Shown here in pieces: positions 42,099 to 51,732 of a stretch of DNA of 64,000 bases (position 1 is the first letter of the stretch; the number at the start of each line of letters is the position of its first letter). The notes below the pieces were generated by a model. The model did not search any database, was not told the origin of the DNA, and saw nothing but the letters and a program-made list of their open reading frames with translations. The position numbers and the translations under genes were made by a program. The stretch comes from Aquimarina sp. Aq107 (lineage in GTDB: Bacteria; Bacteroidota; Bacteroidia; Flavobacteriales; Flavobacteriaceae): contig NZ_OX030782.1 of the NCBI RefSeq assembly GCF_943733665.1, positions 1,074,001-1,138,000 of the forward strand, written 5' to 3'.

Positions 42099-42126
42099 CT
42101 GTTCAGAAAAATATATAATGTTACCC
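42099..42126 (-). promoter_or_regulatory. candidate sigma promoter for the lipoprotein-CHAT operon (second motif, copy 1)
   Basis: On the minus strand GGGTAACATT (42126 to 42117), 12 nt, GAACAG (42104 to 42099), 27 nt before the lipoprotein ATG. Confidence 0.78.
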
Positions 42127-42145
42127 ATGCGAAAGTATAAAATTT

Positions 42146-42153
42146 TACTTTTG
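42146..42153 (+). promoter_or_regulatory. TAnnTTTG -7 element of the second sigma gene
   Basis: TACTTTTG 18 nt before ATG 42172. It rules out the in-frame ATG codons at 42118 and 42127 as starts. Confidence 0.6.
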
Positions 42154-42171
42154 CTTTACAAAAAAATAATA

Positions 42172-42729
42172 ATGGGGAAGAATGTCTTGGACGCACTTAT
42201 AGATGGAGATTCTAAAATTATCAATAAAGTTTACACAACAAATTTTCCTTTAGTAAAGAAATTTGTTTTACAAAACAATGGTAATGAGGAGGATGCAAAA
42301 GATGTTTTTCAAAAGGCATTACTACAAATTGCAGTGCGGCATAGAAAAGAAGGTATTACTATCGAGACTAGTTTTGGTGGATATTTGTTTAAAGTTTGTA
42401 AAAATTTATGGAGGAGAGAGTTAAATAGTTACAAAAAGAGGGTAACAAATAAGGGTATTATTGAACTGACAAGTGAGTATAGAGATTATTCATTAGCGGT
42501 TATGGAACAAAAACGACAGGAATTGTTAGTTGAAAAATTAAATAAAATTTCAGGCAATTGTAAAAATATATTGACACTTTTTTTTGCTAAAACACCTTAT
42601 AAAGAAATAGTAGCAACTACTGAATATAATTCTGAATCTGCCGTTAGACAACGTGTTTTTAAATGTAAAAAGAAGCTAATAGAGTTAATTGAAAACGATG
42701 AAAGATATAAATCATTGATCGAAATATGA
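42172..42729 (+). CDS. sigma-70 family (ECF-like) sigma factor
   Basis: A 185-residue sigma factor. Region 2 includes NEEDAKDVFQKALLQIAV and the -10 recognition helix around GGYLFKVCKNLWRREL. Region 4 is short (ILTLFFAKTPYKEIVATTEYNSESAVRQRVFKCKKKL). ATG 42172 is chosen because the -7 element lies at 42146-42153. It overlaps the next gene by 4 bp (ATGA). It diverges from the lipoprotein-CHAT-VKOR set, whose promoters share a two-block motif, so these are its likely targets. Confidence 0.88.
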   Translation: MGKNVLDALIDGDSKIINKVYTTNFPLVKKFVLQNNGNEEDAKDVFQKALLQIAVRHRKEGITIETSFGGYLFKVCKNLWRRELNSYKKRVTNKGIIELTSEYRDYSLAVMEQKRQELLVEKLNKISGNCKNILTLFFAKTPYKEIVATTEYNSESAVRQRVFKCKKKLIELIENDERYKSLIEI

Positions 42730-43526
42730 GTTTAGAAGAAGATATATTAATAGAACAGTTTTTAAGAGATGAACTCTCTGAAGAGGATAGAATTGATTTT
42801 TTAAACAGAGTAGAAACGGATGATGAATTTAAAAAATCATACCTCTTGGAAAAACAGCTTTTTGAAGGCCTTAATGATAAAAATTGGAGTTATTACACTA
42901 AAAAGCAGACCAAAGAAATAGAAGAATATGATACGTTGTTTAGTGATTCGAAGACTCAGGAAATAAAGGAAAATATAGAAAAAGCATCATTCCAATATCA
43001 AAATCGAACGAATAGAAACATTTTTACCCTTTCATCTATAGCGGCAGTTGTAGTGGTAATAATTACATTTAGTATTTTCTTTTTTAATTCTTCTGTTACT
43101 ACTGAAGAGCTTTATACAGAGTATATTATGAAAGAGAAATTGCCATCTCTTGTAAATAGGGGAGCGAATGTAGAGGAAAACAATTTAGTAGAAGCCGAAA
43201 GTGATTTTAAGAGCAAGAAATACGAAAGAGCGATCATATATTTAGATAAGGCCTTAGAAGAAGATAAAAAGAATAGTTTACTGTATTTGTATAAGGCAAT
43301 ATCTCATACTGAATTAAAAGAATATAACAAGGCTCAGGAAATATTAAATACTTTAATTGATAGCGATTTAGTTGACGGGGAAAAGGGGTATTGGTTTAAA
43401 TCATTGGTGTTTTTGAAATCTGATAGAATGGATGAAGCAATTAAAAATTTAGAAACTATAGTACAGGATTCTCTTTACAATCAGAGTAAAGCAAAAGAAT
43501 TATTGAATAAGTTAAATAAGAAATAA
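42726..43526 (+). CDS. probable anti-sigma factor with periplasmic TPR domain
   Basis: A 266-residue single-pass membrane protein. The N-terminal cytosolic part (1-98; IEQFLRDELSEEDRIDFLNRVETDDEF) resembles sigma-binding N-termini of Bacteroidota anti-sigma factors. A transmembrane helix at about 100-120 is followed by TPR units (YERAIIYLDKALEEDKKNSLLYLYKAI, AIKNLETIVQDSLYN) outside. Translational coupling with the sigma gene supports the role. The TPR ectodomain matches in style the TPR part of the CHAT protease across the divergent promoter. Confidence 0.8.
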   Translation: MSLEEDILIEQFLRDELSEEDRIDFLNRVETDDEFKKSYLLEKQLFEGLNDKNWSYYTKKQTKEIEEYDTLFSDSKTQEIKENIEKASFQYQNRTNRNIFTLSSIAAVVVVIITFSIFFFNSSVTTEELYTEYIMKEKLPSLVNRGANVEENNLVEAESDFKSKKYERAIIYLDKALEEDKKNSLLYLYKAISHTELKEYNKAQEILNTLIDSDLVDGEKGYWFKSLVFLKSDRMDEAIKNLETIVQDSLYNQSKAKELLNKLNKK

Positions 43527-43568
43527 AAACATCTTCTTTTTTTAAGAAGAAAACAAGTCTTAACAAAA

Positions 43569-43599
43569 AACTGAATATCAGAAAATCTGATATTCAGTT
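43569..43599. terminator. terminator between the anti-sigma and dienoyl-CoA reductase genes
   Basis: 14-bp perfect stem (43569-43582 with 43586-43599) around AAA. On the minus strand a T-run follows, so it mainly serves the reductase gene. Confidence 0.85.
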
Positions 43600-43624
43600 G
43601 GAATAATATTTTAAATAAGACTCT

Positions 43625-44506
43625 TTATTTATTCTTTTTAGCTCTAATAGCAGCTTCTAGCATGTCCCACATTTGTTCCGGAACTTGATCAAGTAAATTA
43701 AATTGCCCAGCTCCTTTTAACCACTCTCCACCATCTAACGTGATTACTTCTCCATTGACATATGCAGAAAAATCGGATACAAGATATGCTGCCAGATTAG
43801 CTAGTTCTTGATGATCACCGACACGCTTAAGAGGTACTTTTTTAGCAAGATCAAACTTTTCTTTCATATCACCCGGTAAAAGTCTATCCCAAGCTCCTTT
43901 AGTAGGAAAAGGTCCAGGAGCAATGGCATTAAAACGCATCCCGTATTTAGCCCATTCTACAGCAAGAGATCTAGTCATAGCCAGCACACCAGCTTTTGCA
44001 GTTGCACTTGGCACTACATAAGCAGAACCGGTCCAAGCATATGTAGTTACTATATTTAGAACATTAGTGTTTTGATATTTTGTATCTATCCAATGTTTAC
44101 CAAATGCTAGTGTACAATTTTTTGTTCCTTTTAATACAATGTCAATGATAGTATCAAAGGCATTAGCGGATAAACGTTCTGTAGGAGAAATAAAGTTTCC
44201 AGCGGCATTATTTAATAGTATGTCTACGGTTCCAAATGCCTCTAAAACCTGATCTTTCATAGCTTCTACTTGATCATAATGTCTTACATCGCATTGAAGT
44301 GGGAGGCAAGTACCTCCAGTTTCTGATTCTAACTCTTTAGCCGTACCTTGTAATTTTTCAAGATTACGTGAAGTTATTGCTACTTTTGCTCCAAGCTCCA
44401 TAAAATACTTGGTCATAGACTTTCCAAGTCCGCTACCTCCTCCGGTAACTACAATGTTTTTTCCTTCAAGCGCTCCATCTCGAAGCATTTTATCAGTATA
44501 GCTCAT
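43625..44506 (-). CDS. 2,4-dienoyl-CoA reductase-like SDR oxidoreductase
   Basis: A 293-residue short-chain dehydrogenase: cofactor motif TGGGSGLGKSM, NNAAGNF, and instead of the usual YxxxK the DECR-type segment TTYAWTGSAYVVPSATAKAG followed by WAKYGMRFNAIAPGP. These match mitochondrial/peroxisomal 2,4-dienoyl-CoA reductases, which reduce conjugated double bonds during oxidation of unsaturated fatty acids using NADPH. A perfect 18-bp-arm palindrome 46 nt upstream (44552-44589) suggests control by a TetR-type repressor. Confidence 0.87.
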   Translation of the reverse strand: MSYTDKMLRDGALEGKNIVVTGGGSGLGKSMTKYFMELGAKVAITSRNLEKLQGTAKELESETGGTCLPLQCDVRHYDQVEAMKDQVLEAFGTVDILLNNAAGNFISPTERLSANAFDTIIDIVLKGTKNCTLAFGKHWIDTKYQNTNVLNIVTTYAWTGSAYVVPSATAKAGVLAMTRSLAVEWAKYGMRFNAIAPGPFPTKGAWDRLLPGDMKEKFDLAKKVPLKRVGDHQELANLAAYLVSDFSAYVNGEVITLDGGEWLKGAGQFNLLDQVPEQMWDMLEAAIRAKKNK

Positions 44507-44551
44507 ATGTTATGTATTATAATGTCTTTATTTTTGTGAAAGTTACAATTT

Positions 44552-44589
44552 ATATTTAAAATACTATGCACGCATAGTATTTTAAATAT
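44552..44589. promoter_or_regulatory. palindromic operator upstream of the dienoyl-CoA reductase gene
   Basis: Arms 44552-44569 and 44572-44589 are perfect 18-bp complements around AC; the core ACTATGC-AC-GCATAGT looks like a TetR-family operator. No T-run and location upstream of the start argue against a terminator. Confidence 0.7.
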
Positions 44590-44721
44590 TCTAATATCCT
44601 AATTTAAATACAGTTTAAACAAATATATTATAAATAAAGAAGTAAACCTTTGCTTTTTTACAATCGGGGAGTATTTATGTCAAATATATTAGAATTTTTT
44701 TTAAGCTTTTTGGTGCTGGTG

Positions 44722-46005
44722 TTATTGTATCATTTGGTTCACCATTACTCTTCTTTTTCCAGATGCTAAGAGGGGAATCTCAGAAACATATTCCACTTTT
44801 ATGACCGCATCATTACCTAAATACTTTTTAAAATCTGCGATAAGTTCATTTTCTCTTTCAAAATATTGTAGTGCATTTAGCTTTAATGTGTAGTGCTTGT
44901 GGTTTGTTTGAATTAATTGACATTGTGCTAATTGTAAATACTTGTTTACAATGAGTACAATATTAAATGTGATGATTTTGCCATTTGTATTGGTAATTGC
45001 ATCAATTTTTCTTCCGGTTATCTGGGTAAGTACTTTTTTGTTGTTAATTTCTTCTATCATTCCTAAGTCTCCAGTGTCATAACGAATCATTGGATTATAT
45101 TGGTTAAAAAGATCTGTAATTATAATTCTTCCAAGTACTCCCTTTTGTTGTTGCTCGTCATTTTCCATATTTAGGATTTCGATATAATAACTAGCTTCAT
45201 TAATTACAAAATAATCTTTACCCTTGGGTTGTTGTGCGATAATCCCATTTTCGATATTAGAATATCTGGAAACTGGTATTATGTGGAAATATTTCTGTAT
45301 GGATTCTTTTGTGTATTCGTTGAGTTTTTCCGAAATCGTAATGGTAGATTTTACAGCATTAGAACGAAAGTTTGGATTTGTTCTATCTAAATGTTTGCAT
45401 ATTTTTTCAAAAGCAGATACATATCCTAACAAGCATATATTACCTTTTCCTTTTTGTATTTTTTTTAAAAGATTGTCTATAAAGGAAGGTGTAAGATCAA
45501 AAACATCAATAGGTACAATGTTTTGAGCAAAGTTGATAAAGGATTTTTTCTTTTCGAAAGCATTCCATAACCTGAAAAAAAACAATTTGTCTCCTATTTT
45601 GTAACCCGCTTTTTCCCAAAAATATAGATTATCCGAAGTATTACGAATGATTTTTGATATGTCCTGATGAACAGTAAATGGAGTTCCAGTAGAACCACTG
45701 GTAGAAACGGTTCTTTTTTTCTCATTTTGGAAAGATTCTGATTGGAAGTCTTTGAAATTCTCTCTAAAGATATTTTTATTTATTACAGGAAATGCTGTGA
45801 TTAGTGGTTGCGTGTTTTTGTAAAAGGGTACAGTATTGATGGCATGTTGTAAAATAGAGTCTAGATATTCCTTTTTTCTTTTAATGGATTTTTTAGAATT
45901 AACGTTTTCTAGTAAAGATTGTATATCCTTAAAGTTTGACTTTTTTTTACCTCTAGTTAGGGTGTCGATTGTCCAGAATAGGGTGTTGCGTAGGTTGTTT
46001 AACAT
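44722..46005 (-). CDS. CapK/PaaK-like adenylate-forming enzyme
   Basis: A 427-residue protein of the phenylacetate-CoA ligase/CapK branch. The AMP-binding P-loop-like VSTSGSTGTPF lies near residue 97, YDTGDLGMIEE near 310, and TGRKIDAITNTNGK near 330. Relatives occur in polysaccharide clusters and are thought to activate an acid for surface glycan modification. It is 51 bp downstream of the ATP-grasp gene, which supports a surface-polymer role over phenylacetate catabolism, as no other paa gene is present. Confidence 0.82.
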   Translation of the reverse strand: MLNNLRNTLFWTIDTLTRGKKKSNFKDIQSLLENVNSKKSIKRKKEYLDSILQHAINTVPFYKNTQPLITAFPVINKNIFRENFKDFQSESFQNEKKRTVSTSGSTGTPFTVHQDISKIIRNTSDNLYFWEKAGYKIGDKLFFFRLWNAFEKKKSFINFAQNIVPIDVFDLTPSFIDNLLKKIQKGKGNICLLGYVSAFEKICKHLDRTNPNFRSNAVKSTITISEKLNEYTKESIQKYFHIIPVSRYSNIENGIIAQQPKGKDYFVINEASYYIEILNMENDEQQQKGVLGRIIITDLFNQYNPMIRYDTGDLGMIEEINNKKVLTQITGRKIDAITNTNGKIITFNIVLIVNKYLQLAQCQLIQTNHKHYTLKLNALQYFERENELIADFKKYLGNDAVIKVEYVSEIPLLASGKRRVMVNQMIQ

Positions 46006-46056
46006 AGTAATATTGGGTAATTAGAATAGGAGAGAGGATCTTTTATGGGAATAATC

Positions 46057-47106
46057 TTAGGCTTCTTCTAGAATTTCTTTAAATATTGGATTTTTTAAAT
46101 ATCCTCCATAGATAATATCTGGTGTTATTAAAGAATTATTGTCGTTTCCTTCTACTAATATTGGTCCTTTTTTTCCTATTGCAATATCCCAACCAACAAT
46201 ACGATCAGGGATGAGCGTAATTGTTCTTAAAACTAATTCTTTCGACTCTTCAAAATAGGGAATTTGAAAATCATTGAATATAATATTAGAGTCAGGGTGT
46301 TTTGTTAATTGTTTTCCTCCATGTTTCATCAGTTGGTGGCTTTTTCCTTTTAGTTTTCCTTCTTTTAAATCTACCAAAACACATATACCACCTGCGCTAC
46401 TGTTATCTATAAAACTGCCTCCACTTCCAAATCTCATAAAAGCAGATAATATATGTTTTTCTCCATTTTTATCGATATAAGTCGTGAAACGAATAGTATT
46501 AATACTATGTTGGTATATCATATTGATTTTTGGATGCTGCACGATTATTTTTTGATGAATTAAGTCATTATTAACTATTTCCTCATAGTATTTTTTTACT
46601 TGATTACGAATGCTGTTTCTATTGATAAGAAAGCATCCTTTTCCTCCCATTCCTGTGGTAGATTTTAGAAATAATCCGTTGATCTCATTTTGGTTGAATT
46701 GAAACTCAAAAAATTGGAGTAGCCTCTCTTCGGAATCAATTATAGTTAGTTGTGATTTAAAATAAAACTGATTCTTATGATTATAGCTAACTAACTGAGG
46801 AGTAGGGAAATTATTTTCCTCCATAAATAAGGCAAAAGAAAGTTTGTTTCGTAACAATTTGGAGAATTGAATCTGATGAAGTTTTTTGGATAATGTTATT
46901 TTATCGACTTCTTTACTACTTAGATAATCTTTATAGTTTGAAACATCTCTTCGGTATAAGAATTTTCCAAAATAGAAATAAGGAATTTCTTTCTTAATAA
47001 CCCAGAAATGTAATGACTCTTTTAGGATGCGGTAAATATTCTTCCTATTTTCATCATTAATAACAACAGATGCTCGTCTTGTGAAAAGGTTAAGCTTTTT
47101 TTTCAT
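46057..47106 (-). CDS. sugar-transfer-associated ATP-grasp protein
   Basis: A 349-residue ATP-grasp enzyme. Visible: FLKSTTGMGGKGC (ATP-binding Lys and Gly-rich loop, about 155-167), NTIRFTTYIDK, SAGGICVLVDL and the metal-binding end IGKKGPILVEGNDNN. These fit the ATPgrasp_ST family linked to exopolysaccharide and sugar-transfer clusters. It pairs with the CapK-like gene downstream. No glycosyltransferase lies beside them, so this is a minimal two-gene module. Confidence 0.82.
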   Translation of the reverse strand: MKKKLNLFTRRASVVINDENRKNIYRILKESLHFWVIKKEIPYFYFGKFLYRRDVSNYKDYLSSKEVDKITLSKKLHQIQFSKLLRNKLSFALFMEENNFPTPQLVSYNHKNQFYFKSQLTIIDSEERLLQFFEFQFNQNEINGLFLKSTTGMGGKGCFLINRNSIRNQVKKYYEEIVNNDLIHQKIIVQHPKINMIYQHSINTIRFTTYIDKNGEKHILSAFMRFGSGGSFIDNSSAGGICVLVDLKEGKLKGKSHQLMKHGGKQLTKHPDSNIIFNDFQIPYFEESKELVLRTITLIPDRIVGWDIAIGKKGPILVEGNDNNSLITPDIIYGGYLKNPIFKEILEEA

Positions 47107-47300
47107 CTTATTAATAAAATGGGGAATAATTCTATAAACTTTGTTTGTAGAACGAACTTTGAACTATTTTATTTAGTAAATAAATAATTATTTTTAAAAT
47201 AGTTTTTAATCCTATTTTACTTCATAAAACTTCGTGTTAGTATAGGATACTATGCCATATTTATAATTACAATAGCCTGCGTTTTATTTTTTTAATAAAA

Positions 47301-49436
47301 CTATTCGAAAGTAGAAATTAAAATATCAAGTATTGTAATTGCAGCATCACTAATTTTGGTGCCAGGGCCAAATATAGCAACTGCACCTTCTTGGAATAGA
47401 AAGTCATAGTCATCTGGAGGGATAACTCCTCCGACAATTACCATAATATCTTCTCTTCCGTGTTTTTTTAACTCTGCAATAATCTGGGGCACAAGTGTTT
47501 TGTGTCCACCTGCTAACGAAGAGACTCCAACGATGTGTACATCATTTTCTACAGCTTGTTTAGCGGCTTCTATTGGGGTTTGAAATAACGGGCCTATATC
47601 TACATCAAAACCTACATCGGCATAACTAGTAGCTACTACTTTTGCACCTCGATCGTGGCCATCTTGTCCCATTTTTGCAATCATTATTCTTGGTCTTCGG
47701 CCTTCTAAATCAGCGAATTGATTTGCAAGTTCTCGAGCCTTATTAAAAGACTCATCATTCTTTATTTCTTTAGCATACACTCCAGTAAATGATTTAATTT
47801 CTGCTTTATATCTTCCAAATTCTTTCTCAAGGGCATCACTAATTTCTCCTAAGGTAGCTCTTAATCGAGCAGCATTTACTGCTAAAGCTAATAAATTTTG
47901 TTTATCATCTTTGGCTGCTTCTGATAAATTATCAAGTGCTTCCCCTACAGCATTATCATCTCTTGATTTTTTGACATTTGTTAAACCTTCAATTTGTTGA
48001 TTTCTAACAGCGTCATTATCCACTTTTAGAGTAGCAATATGTTCTTCTTCTTCTAGTTGAAATTTATTTACACCAATGATAACATCTTGTTCACTATCTA
48101 TTCTAGCTTGTTTTCTGGCTGCAGCTTCTTCTATCCGCATTTTAGGAATTCCAGCCTCAATGGCTTTAGTCATTCCTCCTAATTCTTCTACCTCTTCGAG
48201 TAATTTCCAAGCTTTTTCTGCAATATCATTGGTTAATGATTCTACATAATAACTTCCTGCCCAAGGATCAACCGTTCTATTTATTTGTGTTTCTTCTTGA
48301 AGGTATATTTGTGTATTTCGAGCTATTCTAGCAGAGAAATCTGTTGGCAGAGCAATTGCTTCATCCAATGCATTTGTATGTAAACTTTGCGTTCCTCCAA
48401 AAGCTGCCGCGCTCGCTTCGATACAAGTTCTGGCTACATTGTTAAAAGGATCCTGGGCTGTTAGGCTCCATCCACTAGTTTGACAATGCGTTCTTAGCAT
48501 CAGAGATTTCGGGTTTTTGGGGTTAAATTGTTTAATTAATTTAGCCCAAAGCATACGAGCAGCGCGCATTTTAGCAATCTCCATAAAGTGATTCATTCCA
48601 ATAGCCCAAAAGAATGATAGGCGAGGAGCGAAAGAATCTACATCCAGTCCTGCTTCGATACCTTTTCTGATATATTCTAATCCATCGGCTAGCGTATAAG
48701 CTAATTCTATATCACAGGTAGCACCCGCTTCTTGCATATGATAGCCAGAAATACTTATTGGATTAAACTTAGGCATGTTTTTAGAACAATATTTAAAAAT
48801 ATCGCTAATGATTCGCATAGATGGAGTAGGAGGATAAATATAAGTGTTACGAACCATGAACTCTTTAAGAATATCATTTTGGATAGTGCCAGAAAGTAAT
48901 TTTTGATCTACTCCTTGCTCTTCTGCAGCAACAATGTAAAAAGCCATTATAGGTAACACTGCTCCATTCATAGTCATAGAAACAGACATTTTATCTAGTG
49001 GTATCTGATCGAAGAGGACTTTCATATCCTCAACAGTATCGATAGCTACTCCTGCCATTCCTACGTCTCCAAATACTCTTTCATGATCGCTATCGTACCC
49101 TCGGTGAGTAGCAAGGTCAAAAGCAACTGATAATCCTTTTTGACCCGCTGCTAAATTTCTACGGTAAAAAGCATTACTTTCTTCTGCTGTAGAAAAACCG
49201 GCATATTGTCTTATAGTCCAAGGTCTCCTTACATACATTGTAGAATACGGACCTCTTAAATAAGGAGGGATTCCTGCGGCAAAATTAAGATGCTCAAGAT
49301 CTTTTATTTCTTTACCCGTATATTCCTCTTTTATTTCAATTCCTTCAGAAGTAATAAAGGTTTTGTTTTCCGAAGTAACTTTAGTTGCACTGGTTTCTTT
49401 TTGCAGTGTAATATGTTGAATATTCTTTCTGGTCAT
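47301..49436 (-). CDS. scpA: methylmalonyl-CoA mutase large (catalytic) subunit
   Basis: B12-dependent mutase of 711 residues interconverting methylmalonyl-CoA and succinyl-CoA. N-terminal TIM barrel ([29 protein letters not shown]) and C-terminal cobalamin domain with [11 protein letters not shown] (base-off/His-on motif), [12 protein letters not shown] and [11 protein letters not shown]. Full length. The small subunit gene lies upstream, separated by a 210-residue hypothetical gene. Confidence 0.96.
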   Translation of the reverse strand: MTRKNIQHITLQKETSATKVTSENKTFITSEGIEIKEEYTGKEIKDLEHLNFAAGIPPYLRGPYSTMYVRRPWTIRQYAGFSTAEESNAFYRRNLAAGQKGLSVAFDLATHRGYDSDHERVFGDVGMAGVAIDTVEDMKVLFDQIPLDKMSVSMTMNGAVLPIMAFYIVAAEEQGVDQKLLSGTIQNDILKEFMVRNTYIYPPTPSMRIISDIFKYCSKNMPKFNPISISGYHMQEAGATCDIELAYTLADGLEYIRKGIEAGLDVDSFAPRLSFFWAIGMNHFMEIAKMRAARMLWAKLIKQFNPKNPKSLMLRTHCQTSGWSLTAQDPFNNVARTCIEASAAAFGGTQSLHTNALDEAIALPTDFSARIARNTQIYLQEETQINRTVDPWAGSYYVESLTNDIAEKAWKLLEEVEELGGMTKAIEAGIPKMRIEEAAARKQARIDSEQDVIIGVNKFQLEEEEHIATLKVDNDAVRNQQIEGLTNVKKSRDDNAVGEALDNLSEAAKDDKQNLLALAVNAARLRATLGEISDALEKEFGRYKAEIKSFTGVYAKEIKNDESFNKARELANQFADLEGRRPRIMIAKMGQDGHDRGAKVVATSYADVGFDVDIGPLFQTPIEAAKQAVENDVHIVGVSSLAGGHKTLVPQIIAELKKHGREDIMVIVGGVIPPDDYDFLFQEGAVAIFGPGTKISDAAITILDILISTFE

Positions 49437-49647
49437 TTTAAAATTTCATTTTTTCAATCCAATTCTAAGTTTCTTGTATTCGTGAATTACAAGTGACTAG
49501 TATCAATAAGGTACAAATTAGAAGATTATATCTTATTTTCATTGAAGAAAATCATTGCTAAAAATGTAAAATTACGGTTTTATTAATGATCTATTTTAGA
49601 AAATATAAAATATGTTAACTGTTTATGAAAGAATATTGCAATAATGT

Positions 49648-50280
49648 CTAGCCAAAAGCTTTTTCAATAACCATTAGAATTGAATAATATATATCAAAAG
49701 CTATAAATTTCTTTATTTCGGCAGCTTTAATTTTTTTGTCAGGGATGTAATAAATTCTTTGAGCAATTAAAGAAGTACTAACGTTTCCATCTTGTTCTAG
49801 TGTGCTAATTATATTTTGAAAATCATCACTATCACTATTGTTCTTAAGACATTGAATTAATCCACCTCTATAATTAAATATCAATATTTCTTCTTCTCCT
49901 TTTTTGGAAGGGTTTGTGTAGGGAGATGCTTTTTTTGTTGCTTCTTGATTTTCGTAATCACTTAGTTTTACCCAAATTGAGTTAGGGTCACTAGATTTTT
50001 TTTTAAAGGTTCTCGCTAATTGGATAGAATTGTTAGATGGTAATTTTCTTAAATCCAGCGATAGACTTGCAACTTCTGCTAGAAAAGTTCGATAAGTTTT
50101 TATAGAATCATTTCCGAATTTGTAGTGTGCAAATAAGTCTTTTTCGAATGAATTAAAGGCTTTGGAATAAAGTCCACTGCTGTCTACACTTAGACAATTG
50201 ATACCACTTTGAGAGTGGCCAAATACCGTAATAAGTAAAAATGCTATTAAAGCGATTCTAGATCTAATCATTTGGGGCAT
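49648..50280 (-). CDS. secreted hypothetical protein between the mutase genes
   Basis: A 210-residue protein (206 if the fourth-codon Met at 50271 is used) with a signal peptide (LITVFGHSQ). The mature part has two Cys (GINCLSVD, IQCLKNN), the stretch KASPYTNPSKKGEEEILIFNY and a helical C-terminus. I do not recognise it. It is on the same strand as both mutase subunits, with gaps of 84 and 211 bp, so co-transcription is possible but not required. Confidence 0.6.
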   Translation of the reverse strand: MPQMIRSRIALIAFLLITVFGHSQSGINCLSVDSSGLYSKAFNSFEKDLFAHYKFGNDSIKTYRTFLAEVASLSLDLRKLPSNNSIQLARTFKKKSSDPNSIWVKLSDYENQEATKKASPYTNPSKKGEEEILIFNYRGGLIQCLKNNSDSDDFQNIISTLEQDGNVSTSLIAQRIYYIPDKKIKAAEIKKFIAFDIYYSILMVIEKAFG

Positions 50281-50364
50281 CGATTAAGATTTAGTTTTGT
50301 TAATTATTTGTTAGTTAAATGTTAATTTCAACGAAAGTTAACAATAAATTATCAATTATTTGCG

Positions 50365-51732
50365 TTATATATAGTTTTTCTCTGTTTTTTCGCACAATCT
50401 TCTAGTGATAATTGGGTTTATTAACGTTTTTCTTATATTTTTTTCTTTAAATAAAGACTTTTGTAATGGTGGAATTACTTCTTCAGGATTTTTATAGGTA
50501 TTAGCACCTGTTAAAATAATTTCCTCCTTATCAAAAAGTTCTTGCTCTTTATCTGCGCTTTCTTTTATTTTTTTCTGAATTGTTCCAGCTTTTAATTGCT
50601 TTAAATAACCACCACTTTCTTCAATGTTCTTAAATAATAATAACGCCTTTTCTGCTAATTGATTCGTTAAGCTTTCAATATAATATGATCCAGATGATGG
50701 ATTGTTTACAATATCGAAATAACTTTCATTTTTTAAGATCAACAATTGATTGATAGCTATTCTTGTTCCAAAATCATTTTCAAGATTATAAATATCATCA
50801 TATCTTACATTATGAATAATATCTGCCCCGCCTAAAATAGCACTCATACACTCTGTTGTGGTACGAAGCATATTTACATTATAATCTAAAATTGTTTTAT
50901 TTCTGTGTGAAGGATGTGCGAATATATAACATTTTTTTAACATATTATATTCTTCTGATAAAGAATTCCACAATATTCTTAATGCTCTTAATTTTGCTAT
51001 TTCAAAAAAATAATTTCCCCCAATTGCTACTTTAAAAATAATGGGTGTTTTGATAAAAGGGTTATCTTTTTTACTTTCAAAATAATTGAGGTACTCGTTT
51101 ACATGAGCTATACCATATGCTAATTGCTGAATCATTGTAGCTCCCGAATTTTGCAGTATACTAAGGTCTACAGTGATACTGCTTTTTAAATTGGGATTTT
51201 GTGAGACAATACTTTCTAATTTATCGTGATCATCTTTTAGGCTATTGTACCAGTTTCCTGTTTTTGCTAAGTTTCCAATGATATCAGTTAATAGATGGAT
51301 AGAAAGTTTAGATTTAAGAACATGGTTGTTTAACTTGTTTGCATAATCCGTTGATAGGAATAAGGTTTCAATAAAGACAAATACATTAGGGGAAATATTG
51401 GATAGTAATGTCGCAGGGTTAATATTTTCATTGGTAATAATAAAATATAAACTCTCTGCTCCTTTTTTGATTGCAGTTAACGCAGCATTATTTCCTGTAG
51501 TTGCATCTTTAACTTCTATCTTTTGAGAGTTTTTCCAGATAGATGGGTGATTTACGTTCTTCTGATTTGGAGTAATATCTTCTTCATTATAGAATGGTTT
51601 GACATCTATACCTTCATAAGATTTATATATTAGTGCTTCATTATAGTCAGCACCTTTTAAATCAAATTGAATTTTTTGTTTCCATTCTTTCGCAGAAACT
51701 TTATCGAAATCATTAAATAAAGTTTTAGTCAT
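50365..51732 (-). CDS. mutA: methylmalonyl-CoA mutase small subunit
   Basis: A 455-residue non-catalytic mutase subunit (KEWKQKIQFDLKGADYNEAL, YESVxG-type segment NPSSGSYYIESLTNQLAEKAL). It lacks the C-terminal cobalamin-like domain of the actinobacterial subunit, as in other Flavobacteria. A frame extending to 51786 overlaps divIC, but ATG 51732 (MTKTLFNDFDK) is the family start and gives an 8-bp overlap with divIC. It follows divIC and udk on the same strand. Confidence 0.92.
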   Translation of the reverse strand: MTKTLFNDFDKVSAKEWKQKIQFDLKGADYNEALIYKSYEGIDVKPFYNEEDITPNQKNVNHPSIWKNSQKIEVKDATTGNNAALTAIKKGAESLYFIITNENINPATLLSNISPNVFVFIETLFLSTDYANKLNNHVLKSKLSIHLLTDIIGNLAKTGNWYNSLKDDHDKLESIVSQNPNLKSSITVDLSILQNSGATMIQQLAYGIAHVNEYLNYFESKKDNPFIKTPIIFKVAIGGNYFFEIAKLRALRILWNSLSEEYNMLKKCYIFAHPSHRNKTILDYNVNMLRTTTECMSAILGGADIIHNVRYDDIYNLENDFGTRIAINQLLILKNESYFDIVNNPSSGSYYIESLTNQLAEKALLLFKNIEESGGYLKQLKAGTIQKKIKESADKEQELFDKEEIILTGANTYKNPEEVIPPLQKSLFKEKNIRKTLINPIITRRLCEKTEKNYI

